Assembly (NCBI GenBank): GCA_026119855.1
Contig: JAOWBW010001919.1
Coordinates: forward strand, 1 to 64,000
Origin: Campanula takesimana
Taxonomy: Eukaryota > Streptophyta > Magnoliopsida > Asterales > Campanulaceae
Reading direction: 5' to 3'
DNA: 64,000 nt
Part shown: positions 44,005 through 54,946 of the stretch, piece after piece
How the letters are laid out: every line of letters begins with the position of its first letter
Numbering within the stretch: the stretch's first letter is position 1
Translations under genes and position numbers: made by a program
The notes under the pieces: model-generated
Told to the model about the DNA's origin: nothing
Database searches by the model: none
What the model saw: the letters and a program-made list of their open reading frames with translations, nothing else

Positions 44005-44801
44005 CAACACAAGCAAAAAAGGGTATCAACCCTTGTTGATGATTCTTAGAGGCTACCAACAACTTCCTTTGTCAGGACAAAATTTGACCCATAACCTATA
44101 CAAGTTTCTTCATGCCTTGAATCATCTCCCTCGCTTTCCCTTTAGGCATCAATGCCTCTTCCTGCTACGAAACCCAAACCGCTTCCCAATAATTTTGTGC
44201 ATACAATTATCATCATTTTCCTCATCTTTTGCTACCCAGCCTCCTTTATATGTCTCTCCAGATCCCAATATTGGTGCTTCTTTAAAAGCTCCAAGTATTT
44301 TCCCAATAGAAAATATGAACCCCGTTTCATTATTTCTTTGATCTCTAGCCCAAGACAGATCCCCTCCAATATCCACTTCAGTCTCAACCTTTGTCAGACC
44401 TATTATTAATGATGATTCAGACCCCCTTGATGCTTTTGAACATCTATTTATGGCAGAGCCGGAGACGACATTCCAAGAAGACACTGAGCCTATTTATAGT
44501 GATCCAGACGAGTCCACAAATTAGAATCTCCCAGAGAGTGACAAGACAAACTGGTCGATTCCCCGATCTGACACCAATCAAATATTTACCTTCGATGATA
44601 TCTCACCCTCCAAGTGGTGAGAAAGAAGTGTCGAAATACTAACCAGGTGCTCCACAGAACTCCAATATTTTTCCATAGACATATTTATCAAGAGATTCTT
44701 GGCTTGACTCCAAGGTCTCCTTCGAGACTGGTATCTTAGTCTTGACGAATATCGACAATTACAAATTCAACAATCCCTCTTTCCTGAAGGGTTCATGAAT
44801 A

Positions 44802-45251
44802 CTCCCTCCGTTCCAAGTAAGTTGAAACATTCATTTTGAAGTTGGGAAATTAAAGATACTAATATTATATTAAGCAAGGTTCTAAAAAACGCTAGGCACC
44901 TTAGGGGCGCCTAGGCAGGGCCTACGCGAGATCTAGGCGGGGCCGAGAATTCAGAAATAATTATAATATCCTAGACGGGACCTAGGCGTTTCATGAACGC
45001 CTAGCGCCTAGGCGGGGCCTAGGCGGCCTAGACGGAAGTCTTTTAGAACACTGATATTAAGAATGAAAGGTAGTGCGGAAGAGATATAAGTAGTAGGGAA
45101 GGAAAAAAGAATGAGTGGAGAATAATGAGTGGTTGGGAAGAAGAGAGAGAATGAGTGGAGGATTATAAAAAACTTACATTTTTGGATTGTTGCAACTCAA
45201 GTGAAATACCCTAAATGTCAAAATGTTACAACTTACTTGGAACAGAGGGAG
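44802..45251. mobile_element. Stowaway MITE containing a nested hAT MITE
   Basis: CTCCCTCCGTTCCAAGTAAG and CTTACTTGGAACAGAGGGAG are inverted, with TA on both sides (44800-44801, 45252-45253). The second duplication unit has the uninterrupted site (GAATATAATTTATTC at about 48341-48355), so insertion postdates or is private to unit 1. Confidence 0.93.
44875..45053. mobile_element. hAT-type MITE with GCCTAGGCG motifs
   Basis: Ends CAAGGTTCTAAAA and (opposite strand) CAGTGTTCTAAAA. The perfect 8-bp duplication ATATTAAG flanks it (44867-44874, 45054-45061). The interior is filled with palindromic CCTAGGCG/GCCTAGGC units. It lies inside the Stowaway. Confidence 0.92.
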
Positions 45252-45314
45252 TATAATTTATTCTGAATTCATTGGAAATCCAGTTGAACATACCATTCAT
45301 TTCCGAGAATATTT

Positions 45315-45533
45315 TTGAAAATGAAATGTTGTTCATATCGAAAGAAGGATCTTGAGACCCATTATAATCGCATGTCTCAGCGGTTCTATTGCCTTCATGG
45401 TATTGATGATATCAATCTCAAACCAATCTTCCTCAACTTCTTTCTAGAATCCATCAGTAATGAAGCCTACAAAGTGTTAGAATCAAGAAATGCAATGGTA
45501 GCAAATGAAGCCTACAGAGTGTTAGAATCATGA
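45315..45533 (+). pseudogene. Coat-protein core fragment, first pararetrovirus copy
   Basis: A 72-codon frame homologous to 48408-48590 in the second copy. The tail has a short internal duplication (EAYKVLESRN / EAYRVLES). It ends shortly before the duplication junction. Confidence 0.6.
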
Positions 45534-45626
45534 AATGCAACGTTATCAGAAACCTCACTTGGTGGTCTTTAACAATTGATACTCATATGCCCTAGAAAAG
45601 CTCTGTAACCAAAAGAAATTCCTTGT

Positions 45627-46055
45627 CGGTTGTTCCTATGTCAATTTGGTGGCTTGTTCCTCAGTACGTGCTCGTTGGGGTATCAGATATGTTCATGATT
45701 GTGGGCCTTCAAGAGTTGTTTTACAATCAAATGCACAAGGAGATTAGGAGTATGAGTGCTGAGTGCTGCCCTTTATTTGAGCATTTTGGGTGTGGGGAGT
45801 TTTCTTAGTAGTGGTGTTATATCAATTTTGTAAAGTGTTAGTGAAAGGTGTGGGGAGAAATGGCTAGAGGATAATCTAAATAAGGCTCACATTGATCGGT
45901 TTTATTAGGTTTTGGCTGGATTGAGTGGTTTGAATTTGTGTTTTTATGTGTGGGTGGCTAAGAGGTTTGTTTACAAGAAGTTTGATGGAGATGGTCAAAC
46001 TCAAACTCATGGGAAGGAGTTGGTTTTGGAGGGAAATAATGAGGGAAAGGTATAG
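45627..46055 (+). pseudogene. Truncated NPF exon 4 copy
   Basis: Repeats the last 140 codons of the NPF gene (41998-42419), fused directly to pararetroviral sequence at its 5' end. A short duplication of GAGTGCT near 45763 shifts the frame, and stops follow. There are more substitutions than expected for a working copy, consistent with release from selection. Confidence 0.92.
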
Positions 46056-46587
46056 CAAGAAACAAAGTTCTCAGTTGGTACATAATAATGATCATTTATA
46101 TTAGAAAAACGCGAATACTATATATATGAAATGGAATATGATTATTTTGTACCAAAATGAGGACCTATTTGATTTAGGTGATAGTTATGAATCACAAGTT
46201 ATTGGGTGGTAGCTTATAGACTATAGCTAATTAGTCTCTTCTTTATTTGGGTGTTGATACTTTCTCAACAAAGAAATATTAACCCAATACACCTTCTGCT
46301 TTGTATTAGTGTTAGTATTCATTTCATTTGTACTCTCTCTCTATCTCTCTCTCTCTCTCTCAGAATAAATATCCTTCCAGTTTTCATCATTCCTCTGCTT
46401 CTAAGATAGATTAGTTATATGAAGTTTCTTATATTCCAGATGATTCGAAAATCCCCCTTACCCAGCTGCCTATAGTTAATCTTGATGATGTTTTTTCTAA
46501 ACCTTCTACATCTTTCACAAGGAAAGTCAAAAAAATTTAATAGGATCTTCCTCTACCCAACAGGTCAAAGAATAAGTCCAGTCTTCT

Positions 46588-47050
46588 AAGTTTGACATTT
46601 ATCAGCTACCTGCCATTACGGGTGAACATTTAGTCACCTTAGATCATCCATCTGATCTTCCCTCGACATTGTTTTGCACAAGGATATATACTCATATTTA
46701 TTTTGGCGCCGTAAACCTAGATCTTACATTCCATGTTCGAAAAGGACTTCGAACGTTCTCCCGTATAGCTCTAGTAGATACGCAGTTCATTGAATACCAA
46801 CATGCTTGTATTGGTACGTAAAATCCAGACCACTTTAAACACTGGGCACAGTTTTTGTTACATTTTACCCAAATTTCAACATGCCTCTCAATGACCCCTC
46901 TTTGTTTACAGCTGTTAAATTTTAAATTCAAATCGGAGGTACTACCAAGGCAAACACGTTCCACGCAACTTTCCATTATCAAATGGCTTATTGAGTCCAA
47001 AATCATTGCATAGATATTATGGTACCTGGCCAAGATCATTCAAGGGATGC
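46588..47050 (+). pseudogene. Movement-protein relic, second pararetrovirus copy
   Basis: Collinear with 42957-43310 of the first copy and extends further. Several frame changes. Confidence 0.7.
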
Positions 47051-47123
47051 TTTATTTCTTGATATTGATTGAAAGGCAACACCAATTTGCACTTATGTCC
47101 CAAGACAGTTAACCCGAGCTGAG

Positions 47124-47438
47124 TTGCTCAAACTTCTCCTAGAAAAGTGGGTTACTAGTTATGAACATATTCATCAAGCCCCCCAATCTCCTGTTCATAC
47201 CACTGCTGCACCGGTATTCATCCGTCACTCAGATGGACATGTTGAGGTAAAATTCTCATATTCTCAAGCTGAGAATACATCTAGTAATGTTTTTTCCAGA
47301 ATACATATGATCGAACCTTCAGCAGTTAGACATAATTGGTGTGATATTTGCAATTGCGCAACTTGTATGGAAGAAACATTCATGGTTGAAATGAATGAAG
47401 ACATCCCCCCAAGAAGAAAGAAACCCTCCTCACAGTAG
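47124..47438 (+). pseudogene. Pararetroviral frame with Cys-rich C-terminus
   Basis: A 104-codon frame, absent from the first copy. It follows the movement-protein relic and ends with CDICNCATC and a basic tail. The function of this part is not assigned. Confidence 0.5.
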
Positions 47439-47938
47439 AAACTAAAAAGGAGATATGAGACCGGTGACACCACTGTTGGAACCTTTAGAGAACGGTCTGG
47501 AAAATTTGACTATTATGTCCTTTATTAAGATAAATCTCTGTAGCCTAAACCATCTCCTTCACTATAAAAAACTGATCCGCCTCCATAACTTCCTCCATAT
47601 TACTAAAAGGCCCTTTCCTTAATCCATAAAGACCCGTTACTCCACCCATCACCATTTGCTTGCCATATGATTTCCTCAATTCCAAGCCTTGATCCAAGAC
47701 CCGTTACTCCACCCAAACAACTTCCTAATCATCCCTTGCATATAGCCTCAACATTATTATCATCTTCCTTATCTTTTGCTACCCATCCTACTCTATATGT
47801 CCATCCAAATCTCAATATTGGTGCTTCTTGAAAAGCTCCAAGTATCCTCCCAATAGAAAAAAATGAACCCAAATTCATTATTTCTTCGATCTCTAGATCA
47901 AGACAGATCCCCTATAGTATCCACTTCAATCTCAACCT

Positions 47939-48590
47939 TTGTCGGACCTATTATTAATGATGACTCAGACCTCCTTGATGCCTTTGAACATCTGTTTATG
48001 GCAGAGCCGGAGACAATTCCAAGCAGACATTGAACCTGTTTATAGTGATCCAAAGGAGTCTATAAATCAGAATCTCCTACAGAGTGACAAGACAGACTGG
48101 TCTATTCCCCGATCTGACACCAAACAACAATTTACCTTCGATGATATCTCTTCCTCCAAGTGGCAAGAAAGAAGTGCCGTAATGCTAATCAGGTGCTCTA
48201 CAGAACTCCAATATTTTTCCATAGGCATGGTTATCAAGAGATTATTGGCCTGACTCCAGGTCGCCTTTGCGACTTGTATCATAGTCTTGGCGAATATCGG
48301 CAATTACAAATTCAACAATCGCCCTCACCTGAAGATTCATGAATATAATTTATTCTCAATTCATTGGAAATCCAATTGAACATACCATTAATGTCTGAGA
48401 AGAGTTTTTGAAAATGAAATGTTGTTCATATCAAAAGAAGGATCTTGAGAAGCATTATAATCGCATGTATCAGCGGTTCTATTGCCTTCAGGGTATTGAT
48501 GATATTAATCTCAAACAAGTCTTCCTCAACTCCTTTCCAGAATCCGTCAGTAATGAAGCCTACAGAGTGTTAGAATTAAGAAATTTTTAG
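47939..48590 (+). pseudogene. Coat-protein region relic
   Basis: An acidic N-terminal part (47939-48253) and a core part (48408-48590), both with counterparts in the first copy (44391-44640 and 45315-45530). Frames are interrupted between them. Confidence 0.6.
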
Positions 48591-48959
48591 AATCAAGAAA
48601 TGCAACGGTAGCAAATGAAGCCTACAGAGTGTTAGAATCAAGAAATGCAACGGTACCACAAACCTGACTTGGTGGTGTTTAACAATTAATACTCAATGGC
48701 CTAGAATCTCTGTAACCAAAAGAAATTCCTTGTTGAGTTTGAAAATACTGGCAAGCTTCTTGGTTCGGCATGTGATGATAAGTCTAAATCAATTACAAAG
48801 ACAAATCAAGCTGTACTTGCAGCCATACAAAGAAGAAGGCACCCTCAAAGAAAATCTCTGGATCAAGTTTATTCGAATCGTTTAAATAAAAAGGAAAAGT
48901 TTCCCAAAATAATCAAATAGTCAGAAAATGGTGAAAGATCGTAAGGAAGAAATCTCAAT

Positions 48960-49075
48960 GTGGCCGAACGTCTGATAAATGTTATATCTGTCAAAAGAAA
49001 AGAAATTTTGCAAGAGATTGTCCAGAAAAGAAACTTTGCAAGAGATTGTCCAGACAAATGGAAGCCTCAAGCTCT
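48960..49075 (+). pseudogene. CCHC-like zinc-finger relic of pararetrovirus
   Basis: A C-x2-C-x4-N-x4-C motif (48970-49015), i.e. the zinc-binding His is replaced by Asn. The end of the motif (AACTTTGCAAGAGATTGTCC) is duplicated in tandem once. Confidence 0.65.
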
Positions 49076-49146
49076 AATCCAAGCACTCATCAGATGAAGA
49101 TTTAGAATCAGATTCATCCTATGAGCGCCCAGACCTACAAGTTCTC

Positions 49147-49329
49147 ATGATGAATCATCTTCCTCACCTTCCTTACATTTTACCAGTTCAAGAAAGCCAT
49201 CATGTCCCATTGGCCAAGGTCCATATTCTTACTTCTACGTATGCTAAGCCCATCCAAGTAATTTCTTTATTTGATACGGGATCGTCAGTTTCCATACGGA
49301 ATCCCAAAATTCTTCCTCCAAGCTTTTAG
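49147..49329 (+). pseudogene. Pararetroviral aspartic protease relic
   Basis: A 60-codon frame with the catalytic DTG (within LFDTGSS, about 49270) and typical flanks. It ends early in TAG. Confidence 0.75.
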
Positions 49330-49859
49330 AAGCCACACCACTAAATATTTCTTGCAGCCAATGGAGAAATTTTTGTGATAGTTAAAATTAGTGTTCCAAT
49401 TCACATTCACCTCTTTCCCAAGTATGTCATAAAACATAGGTTACTTGGCTCAAGTTCTTATGAAAAAGACCTCTTCATCGGATTTGATATCCTTCATAAG
49501 TTACCTAAATAAAGATGGACAAAAAATGGTCTTTGTTACAAAAGTTTTTTAAATCCTTGGAGCCCAGTCTCATGCCTTCTTATGGCATCTACCAATACCA
49601 TTAAGTCAATGAAACACCCGCTTATCCAAACCTCATGTTCTTCTTCGCCTAATGAGTTTCTCTCCAAGCATCTTTCATCTTTGTGGCTAAACTTTTCTTT
49701 CTTTGTTTTCTTGCCATTCAAAAACGAAGATGTCAATACTACAAAAGATAGCCATCCTGGAATGAACCCATACCATTACTATCTTGCCCTCTAAGAGCGT
49801 ACTCAACTTATTGACCAATGTATTATTGAACCCACTTCATATCTATGGGCATATAAAGC

Positions 49860-50340
49860 CTTCTATGTCAACAAACGTAGCCAACAAGTTCGTGGAAAGT
49901 TATGATTGGTTATTAATTATCAGACATTAAATCATTTTTTGGCAGATGATAAATGTCCTCTTCCGAAGAAAAAAATCCTTATTTCAATCTATTATTGATG
50001 CAAAAGTTCTTTCCAAGTTTGATCTGAAGTCAGGTTTTTGACAATTAGGAATCACTCCTGAAGATAGACCAAAAACGGCCTTTTGCATACCCGACCATCA
50101 TTACTTGTGGAAATTCATGCCTTCCGTTTAAAAAATGCACCCTCTCCTTTTCAAAAGGCAATGGTAACCACTTTTGAACCTACACTTTCTAATTCCCTGG
50201 TTTATATTGATAACATTTTTTTGTACTCTGCTGATGAAAAGTCTCATATAGACTTACTTACTCTTAAAGTTTCATTCTCTGATCACAAAGTATGGTATAA
50301 TGCTCTCAAAAAAGAAGATGGAAATTAGTGTGTCTTCTAT
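49860..50340 (+). pseudogene. Pararetroviral reverse transcriptase relic
   Basis: RT blocks are readable across different frames: the region around the first catalytic Asp (about 50020-50050, with an internal stop), the PFRLKNAP block (about 50116-50142) and the YIDD box altered to YIDN (about 50203). Inactive. Confidence 0.8.
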
Positions 50341-50599
50341 CAATTTCCTTGGTATGTATATGTTTAATGGCAAATATCAACTTTAACACTACATAGTTCA
50401 ACAAGTGCACAAATTTCCAAATGAGTTATCCTCCCAGAAAGCAGTTCAACAGTTCCTTGGACTACCAATTATATGGCTGATTTCTTTCCCAAATTGTCAA
50501 GTCATACAGTTTGGATGTTCCTCATGCTAAAAAAGAATCCTTCCCCTTGAACAATAAAACAAACAAATGCATTCAAATCCTTTAATGATTCCCAATTCA

Positions 50600-51000
50600 A
50601 TAGAGAAACGAATACTCCAAACAGATGCTAGTGATGAGTACTTGGCAGAAGTGTCATTCGTTCAAGGCAACAATAAAGAAAGATCAATATGTGTATTCAA
50701 GAGTGGAACTTTTAAACAATCAGAATAACACTACCACTCCACATTCAAATAGATTCTTGCAGTCGAAAGGGGAATAGAGATATTCTAGTTCCATCTTATC
50801 ACGCACGAATACCTGGTTGAAATGGACATGCCCTCCTTTCCACGCATGCTAAAATTCAAAAGAAAAGCATTCCCTCAGCCACAGATTTTGTGATAGCCAA
50901 ATTGGTTTTTCCAATGGAAGTTTACTGTGAAGCATATCAAATATATGACAAACATTCTTGCTGATTTTCTTTCAAGGCCAAAAGACTATAAAAGGAAATG
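50600..51000 (+). pseudogene. Pararetroviral RNase H relic
   Basis: TDAS block at about 50622 and the terminal block ending ADFLSRP (about 50955-50980), with frame changes between. Confidence 0.75.
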
Positions 51001-51407
51001 CAATACCTCTATGGTTTCACAGATAAAACCAAATCATTCTCCAAATATCTTTCCCATGGTGTTCTCTGTCAATGAAGCCTCCTCCTCTCATGGCCCAAAC
51101 ATTCTTCCTTAAAACCCCTTTAAATATTCTTTGTTCTTCGCCTTCCCAAAGAAATCACTAAAACCATAGCATAAATGACTCTCAGCCAAAGAGAGATCCA
51201 AAACCACCAAGCCATCTTCACTGTCATTCTTCATAAATATGGTATAATCTTTGATTGCTACAAGTTTCATCCAAATTATCCTTTCTTAAGCATCTTTCAC
51301 ATATACTATTTGTTTAATTTCTCAAAAGAAGCACTCTGCTTTTTCTGGTATATATTCGAATCATATACTATTGCTTTCACTTTTGACACAGTCAGACTCC
51401 AATCATA

Positions 51408-51642
51408 CTCCCTCTGTCCCGCCCGACTTGGGATTCTTGGACAAGCAATTTATATTTTGACCAACAATTTGAACAAAAATAATTATCTTAATGAAAATCT
51501 AAAAACAGTTATTTAGTTTATTATTAATCGTGATACAATAACAAGTTTTAAATTTTTATTAGCATCATTATATTTCTTATAATATTTGGTCAAAGTAGAA
51601 ATTGTTTGACCAAGAATCCTAAGTCGGGTGGGACGGAGGGAG
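51408..51642. mobile_element. Stowaway MITE in the pararetroviral relic
   Basis: CTCCCTCTGTCCCGCCCGAC and GTCGGGTGGGACGGAGGGAG are inverted, TA on both sides (51406-51407, 51643-51644). 235 bp. Confidence 0.92.
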
Positions 51643-51644
51643 TA

Positions 51645-52020
51645 TGTCTTCCAATGCCAGTTTGGCAGTGCACCTCATAATTCCAAGAATTTGTTCAAAT
51701 TGCTTCAGTGGTTCCTTACTACTCATCAATGGATGCAAAAGTTTTCTACTCCAAGGAGAAAATATAATGTGGTGATAATGTTTCGAATGCCATGCTCATA
51801 TCTTCCACTGTTACTTATCAAAAATCAGGAACAATCAATTGTTTACCATGCTCCAATTACCTTCATCCATGATTGGTATAATTTGGACAAGAAAGATCTC
51901 CAAATCCAAGTCAAATATTGTGATAAGCATATAGGTGTGCAGGAAGAAATGGAACGAGAAAATATGGTTAATCCAAAATCAATCCCGAAAAATATATTGT
52001 TTGGAGAAAAGGTTTGGTAA
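51645..52020 (+). pseudogene. C-terminal pararetroviral frame
   Basis: About 125 codons open after the Stowaway, aromatic and basic, no named domain. It ends in TAA, followed by an acidic, broken tail (to about 52200). Confidence 0.45.
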
Positions 52021-52439
52021 AAAGATCACCTGATATAGCAAAGTGTATTTCAGCTATGAATTCTTGGCATGCATCACACCTCGCCAAGCAGTTAACATAA
52101 GATGATACTTATTATTTACCAGATAATGATGAAAGTGATGATAGTGAGAATTACTTTAATCCATATGAAGATGACCCGTCCCATCCAAATTCTATGTGGA
52201 AATAAAATCATCTATTAACTAATAGATGACAAGCACCACCCATCATGATTATGTCATTATTCTCACAAATTGTTTGTAATGATGTAAGCGCTTAAGTCAT
52301 ATTTATTCTATGGCTGATTTTCTCTTTTATTTTTTAAGTAATATGTGTGATTGTAAAATAAAGTGTGTGGTTGTAAAATAAGGATAAGATTTCCTCTTAT
52401 CTTCTTGTTTAAAGTTTGTTGTTTGTATCCTACTCCCTA

Positions 52440-52460
52440 TATACTATAAATATGTGGTAA
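52440..52460 (+). promoter_or_regulatory. Probable pararetroviral pregenomic promoter TATA
   Basis: TATATACTATAAATATG in the non-coding end of the relic, preceded by duplicated GTGTG(A/G)TTGTAAAATAA (52346-52380). The position matches the single intergenic region of caulimovirids. Activity is unknown. Confidence 0.45.
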
Positions 52461-52565
52461 GGTCATTTGTAATCATCATTTGAAGAAATATATTCCAAGT
52501 TTCTTATATATCTCTCTCCTTTCTCAATCCTCTCTAGAATCTAGTTTCTTAAAACTCAACTTCAA

Positions 52566-53476
52566 TGTTAAGTTAAAATATTCCTTTCCAATAACCATTT
52601 TAACACTCACAAGCATTGCAATGCCATAAGAAATGCTACTATACCCATATGAAAACATAATGGCAATCAAGGAAACATAACTAAAAGCTTAAAAATATTT
52701 ACTTATCAACTACAACATTTATTCCAGGACATTTATTATGAGAAAGAGGGAGTATTAGTATATCCATACCACCTATTGGAATATGAACAATTTGGACCTT
52801 TATTTAAGGATGTAGTCTCCTGTGAGACCATTTCATGTATGAGACGGGTCTCGATGAGAGAACAAAATGGGGTTGTGTTAGTACCCGGTCTGAAAAATGA
52901 GTTATTAGACATTTCAGAACTCACAGGGACCTTACAGGTATTCAGAAATTGCGCAGGACTTATCCGAAATTTCCTATAAAGCTCGGATAATGAGATAAAC
53001 GTGTCTGATCAGATTATTCTTGCAGATAAACATAATCTAGGGTTTTCCAAAGTCCAAATCTAACCAAAGCCTTGAAAACCACGCCAAACGGCTAGATTGG
53101 CCGGGCGGCCAGTGTGTCGAGGCCCAAATCCCTATAAATAGGTGGCCTCAGCTCATAATATCGACACACAATTCTATCCCCCGAGTTCTAGAGTCAAAAC
53201 TGACAAAAAACTCAAAGTCTAAGCTTTTCTAGCAATCCCAAAGGTCCGGCGAATCTACAAGAAGATTCGGCTTCGTTCTTGCCAAGATTAGTGAGGCTTA
53301 TTACTTTTCTTGCTATGTTCTTACTATGTTCTTAGGATTAGATCTATTTTATGCCTATCCTTATTATGTTATTCATATATTCATGATGGTGTTCATAATA
53401 TGCATGCTAGATCTAGGGTTATACATTCATAAATGCTAGTTTTAGGGTTTATACATTCATAAATGCTAGTTTTAGG
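52566..53476. other. Non-coding flank left of Ogre copy 2
   Basis: Includes a lone Stowaway right end (GAGAAAGAGGGAGTA, 52740-52754) and, from about 53040, promoter-like DNA with TATAAATAG at 53133-53141 resembling an LTR or gene leader. No intact gene. Confidence 0.45.
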
Positions 53477-53480
53477 GTAT
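53421..53480. repeat. 30-bp direct repeat
   Basis: ATACATTCATAAATGCTAGT and the following TTTAGGGT start at 53421 and again at 53451. The second copy runs to the Ogre insertion site. Confidence 0.9.
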
Positions 53481-53481
53481 C

Positions 53482-54776
53482 TGTAGATACCCCGGGGAAC
53501 CACGGCTTGGCTAGAGCGGTGAATTATCCTAGGATGTCTAATTGATTTTAAGAATCGCCACCCGCGTTTTAGAGGAACGCGAGAAAACCTAAGAAAATAG
53601 CTTTTTTTATTGATTACGAAACCAAAGATTCTTGAGATGAGGGGTTCGGGGGTTAGGTGACGGAGTGGGAAGTACTTAAACACCCACTCCGCCCCGCTTA
53701 CGCGGGTCTTGCTACTTTTGGTGTTCTAATGCTAAATGTCCTTCAATTTAACAATAAGAGAAATGTGCTAACAATTATAATGAAAAGAAATGGGAAATTT
53801 ACAAAGGAAAAATAAAGGAGAATTGTTTTATTTATTTAATGGTAGAGATTACATGTCAAACTATTCTAACAATTATATTAAGAAAAGAATGGTAAATTAA
53901 AGTAGAGATTAAAATGTAGGGAGATAACCTTAACCAACTTTAATGTAGTAAAGTGGTCATTTGGTCATGTCCCAATTGATGGGGATTGCATACATTACTA
54001 AGACATGTAAAATGAGAGAAGAAGAATAAAGTACCTTAAGAAAGAGGACTTCAAACTTGGACTTGAAAATAGTGTTGTTGTAGGGAAATTGTTGTAGAAT
54101 AATTTGTGTAGAGTCTTGTTACAAAGAACTCTTGTTGGGAGAATTTGTGTAGAGAATTGTGTATAGTGTGTGTATAGAGAAATTTCAAGTCTAAAAATGA
54201 GGTCCCTTTCCAAGGTAGGAGATGATGGTTTTTATAGGTAAAATTAGGAGGGAAAGGTTGGAGGGAAATTGGTCAATCCATGTGAAATGGAATTGACCAA
54301 TCAAGAAAAAGATAAATAAAAGAATTAATGAAAGAAATAAAAGAAAATCAAATAATAATAAAATGAAATATTTTGTTTTTATGGAGAATGGCTAAGAATA
54401 TGGGATTGGGAGGTTACAAATAAAAGCTAGTAAATGTTTATGATCAAGAAAGATGTTTTTGACTAAGGAAGATGTTTGTAAATAAGAAAAGGGAGGGAAA
54501 TAAGGTGCAATCCGTTACTGCCAAAGTGGGAAGCGCGCGGGTCCGGCCTATTGGACCAAACGCGCGCGCGCCCCATGACCATTACGGGAGGCGCCCGCGG
54601 GTGAAAATAACAGAATGACAGAATGACTCTAAAAGTTAACTCTGTTATGAAGTTTAGTCCAAAACTAACGGAATCAGTTAGGAACTTAATGGAAGTAACA
54701 GAAATTAACAAAAACAAGTTAAATAAAAATACTATATATGCAATCGGGGTGAGAGGTCCAAAGCGGGGTGTCTACA
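53482..54776 (-). repeat. 3' LTR of Ogre copy 2 (1295 bp)
   Basis: TGTAGATACCCC...GGGGTGTCTACA. GC-rich cluster at 54530-54602. Confidence 0.93.
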
Positions 54777-54946
54777 GAGCCCCTCGGCGACGTGGATTGC
54801 AAAGCAAAACGCGTCGACGAAAGAAAGACAACCGCCGAGGACATCGACAAGAGAAAACAAAGACTCGATAAAACATGAATTTGAAATTTGCAAAGGATAG
54901 GGGTGCGCTCCCTGTGTGAGCGGATTTATTGATATAGAAAGGATAT

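Larger units (their letters stand above)
41998..45626 (+). repeat. Tandem duplication, unit 1 (NPF last exon to pararetrovirus)
   Basis: Sequence from CGGTTGTTCCTATGTC in NPF exon 4 through the 3' flank into the pararetroviral relic, ending at ...GAAATTCCTTGT (45626). It is repeated in the same order at 45627-48731. Unit 1 is longer because of MITE insertions (43685-44004; 44802-45251). Confidence 0.88.
42765..45626 (+). mobile_element. Endogenous pararetrovirus relic, first copy (Caulimoviridae)
   Basis: Old integrated copy of a plant DNA pararetrovirus, plus strand. In order: a movement-protein relic (to about 43294), a heptad-rich coiled-coil segment (about 43390-43670), a low-complexity Pro/Ser region, an acidic coat-protein N-terminal region (44391-44525) and part of a coat-protein core (45315-45530), all with stops and frame changes. 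Relative to the second copy it lacks roughly the segment at 46970-47560. It ends abruptly at the duplication junction 45626/45627. The layout with movement protein upstream of coat protein suits Petuvirus/Florendovirus-type viruses; the genus is not settled. Confidence 0.8.
45627..48731 (+). repeat. Tandem duplication, unit 2
   Basis: Second copy of the unit at 41998-45626. It continues past 48731 into pararetroviral sequence not present in unit 1, so unit 2 carries the original right junction. Confidence 0.88.
46401..52565 (+). mobile_element. Endogenous pararetrovirus relic, second and longer copy
   Basis: In order on the plus strand: movement-protein relic (46588-47050), a segment with Cys-rich end (47124-47438), acidic coat-protein region (47939-48253), coat-protein core (48408-48590), basic and CCHC-like region (48740-49070), aspartic protease (49147-49329), reverse transcriptase (49860-50340), RNase H (50600-51000), C-terminal region (51175-52020) and a TATA-bearing intergenic region (about 52230-52565). 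Every region has stops or frame changes, so the copy cannot produce virus. It lacks the coiled-coil segment found in the first copy. A Stowaway is inserted at 51408. Confidence 0.85.

Noticed and set aside
43560..44012. Minus-strand frame of 150 codons
   Set aside because: Same cause, in the second GGTTCC-repeat MITE.
44149..44484. Minus-strand frame of 111 codons
   Set aside because: Antisense to the acidic coat-protein region of the pararetroviral relic.
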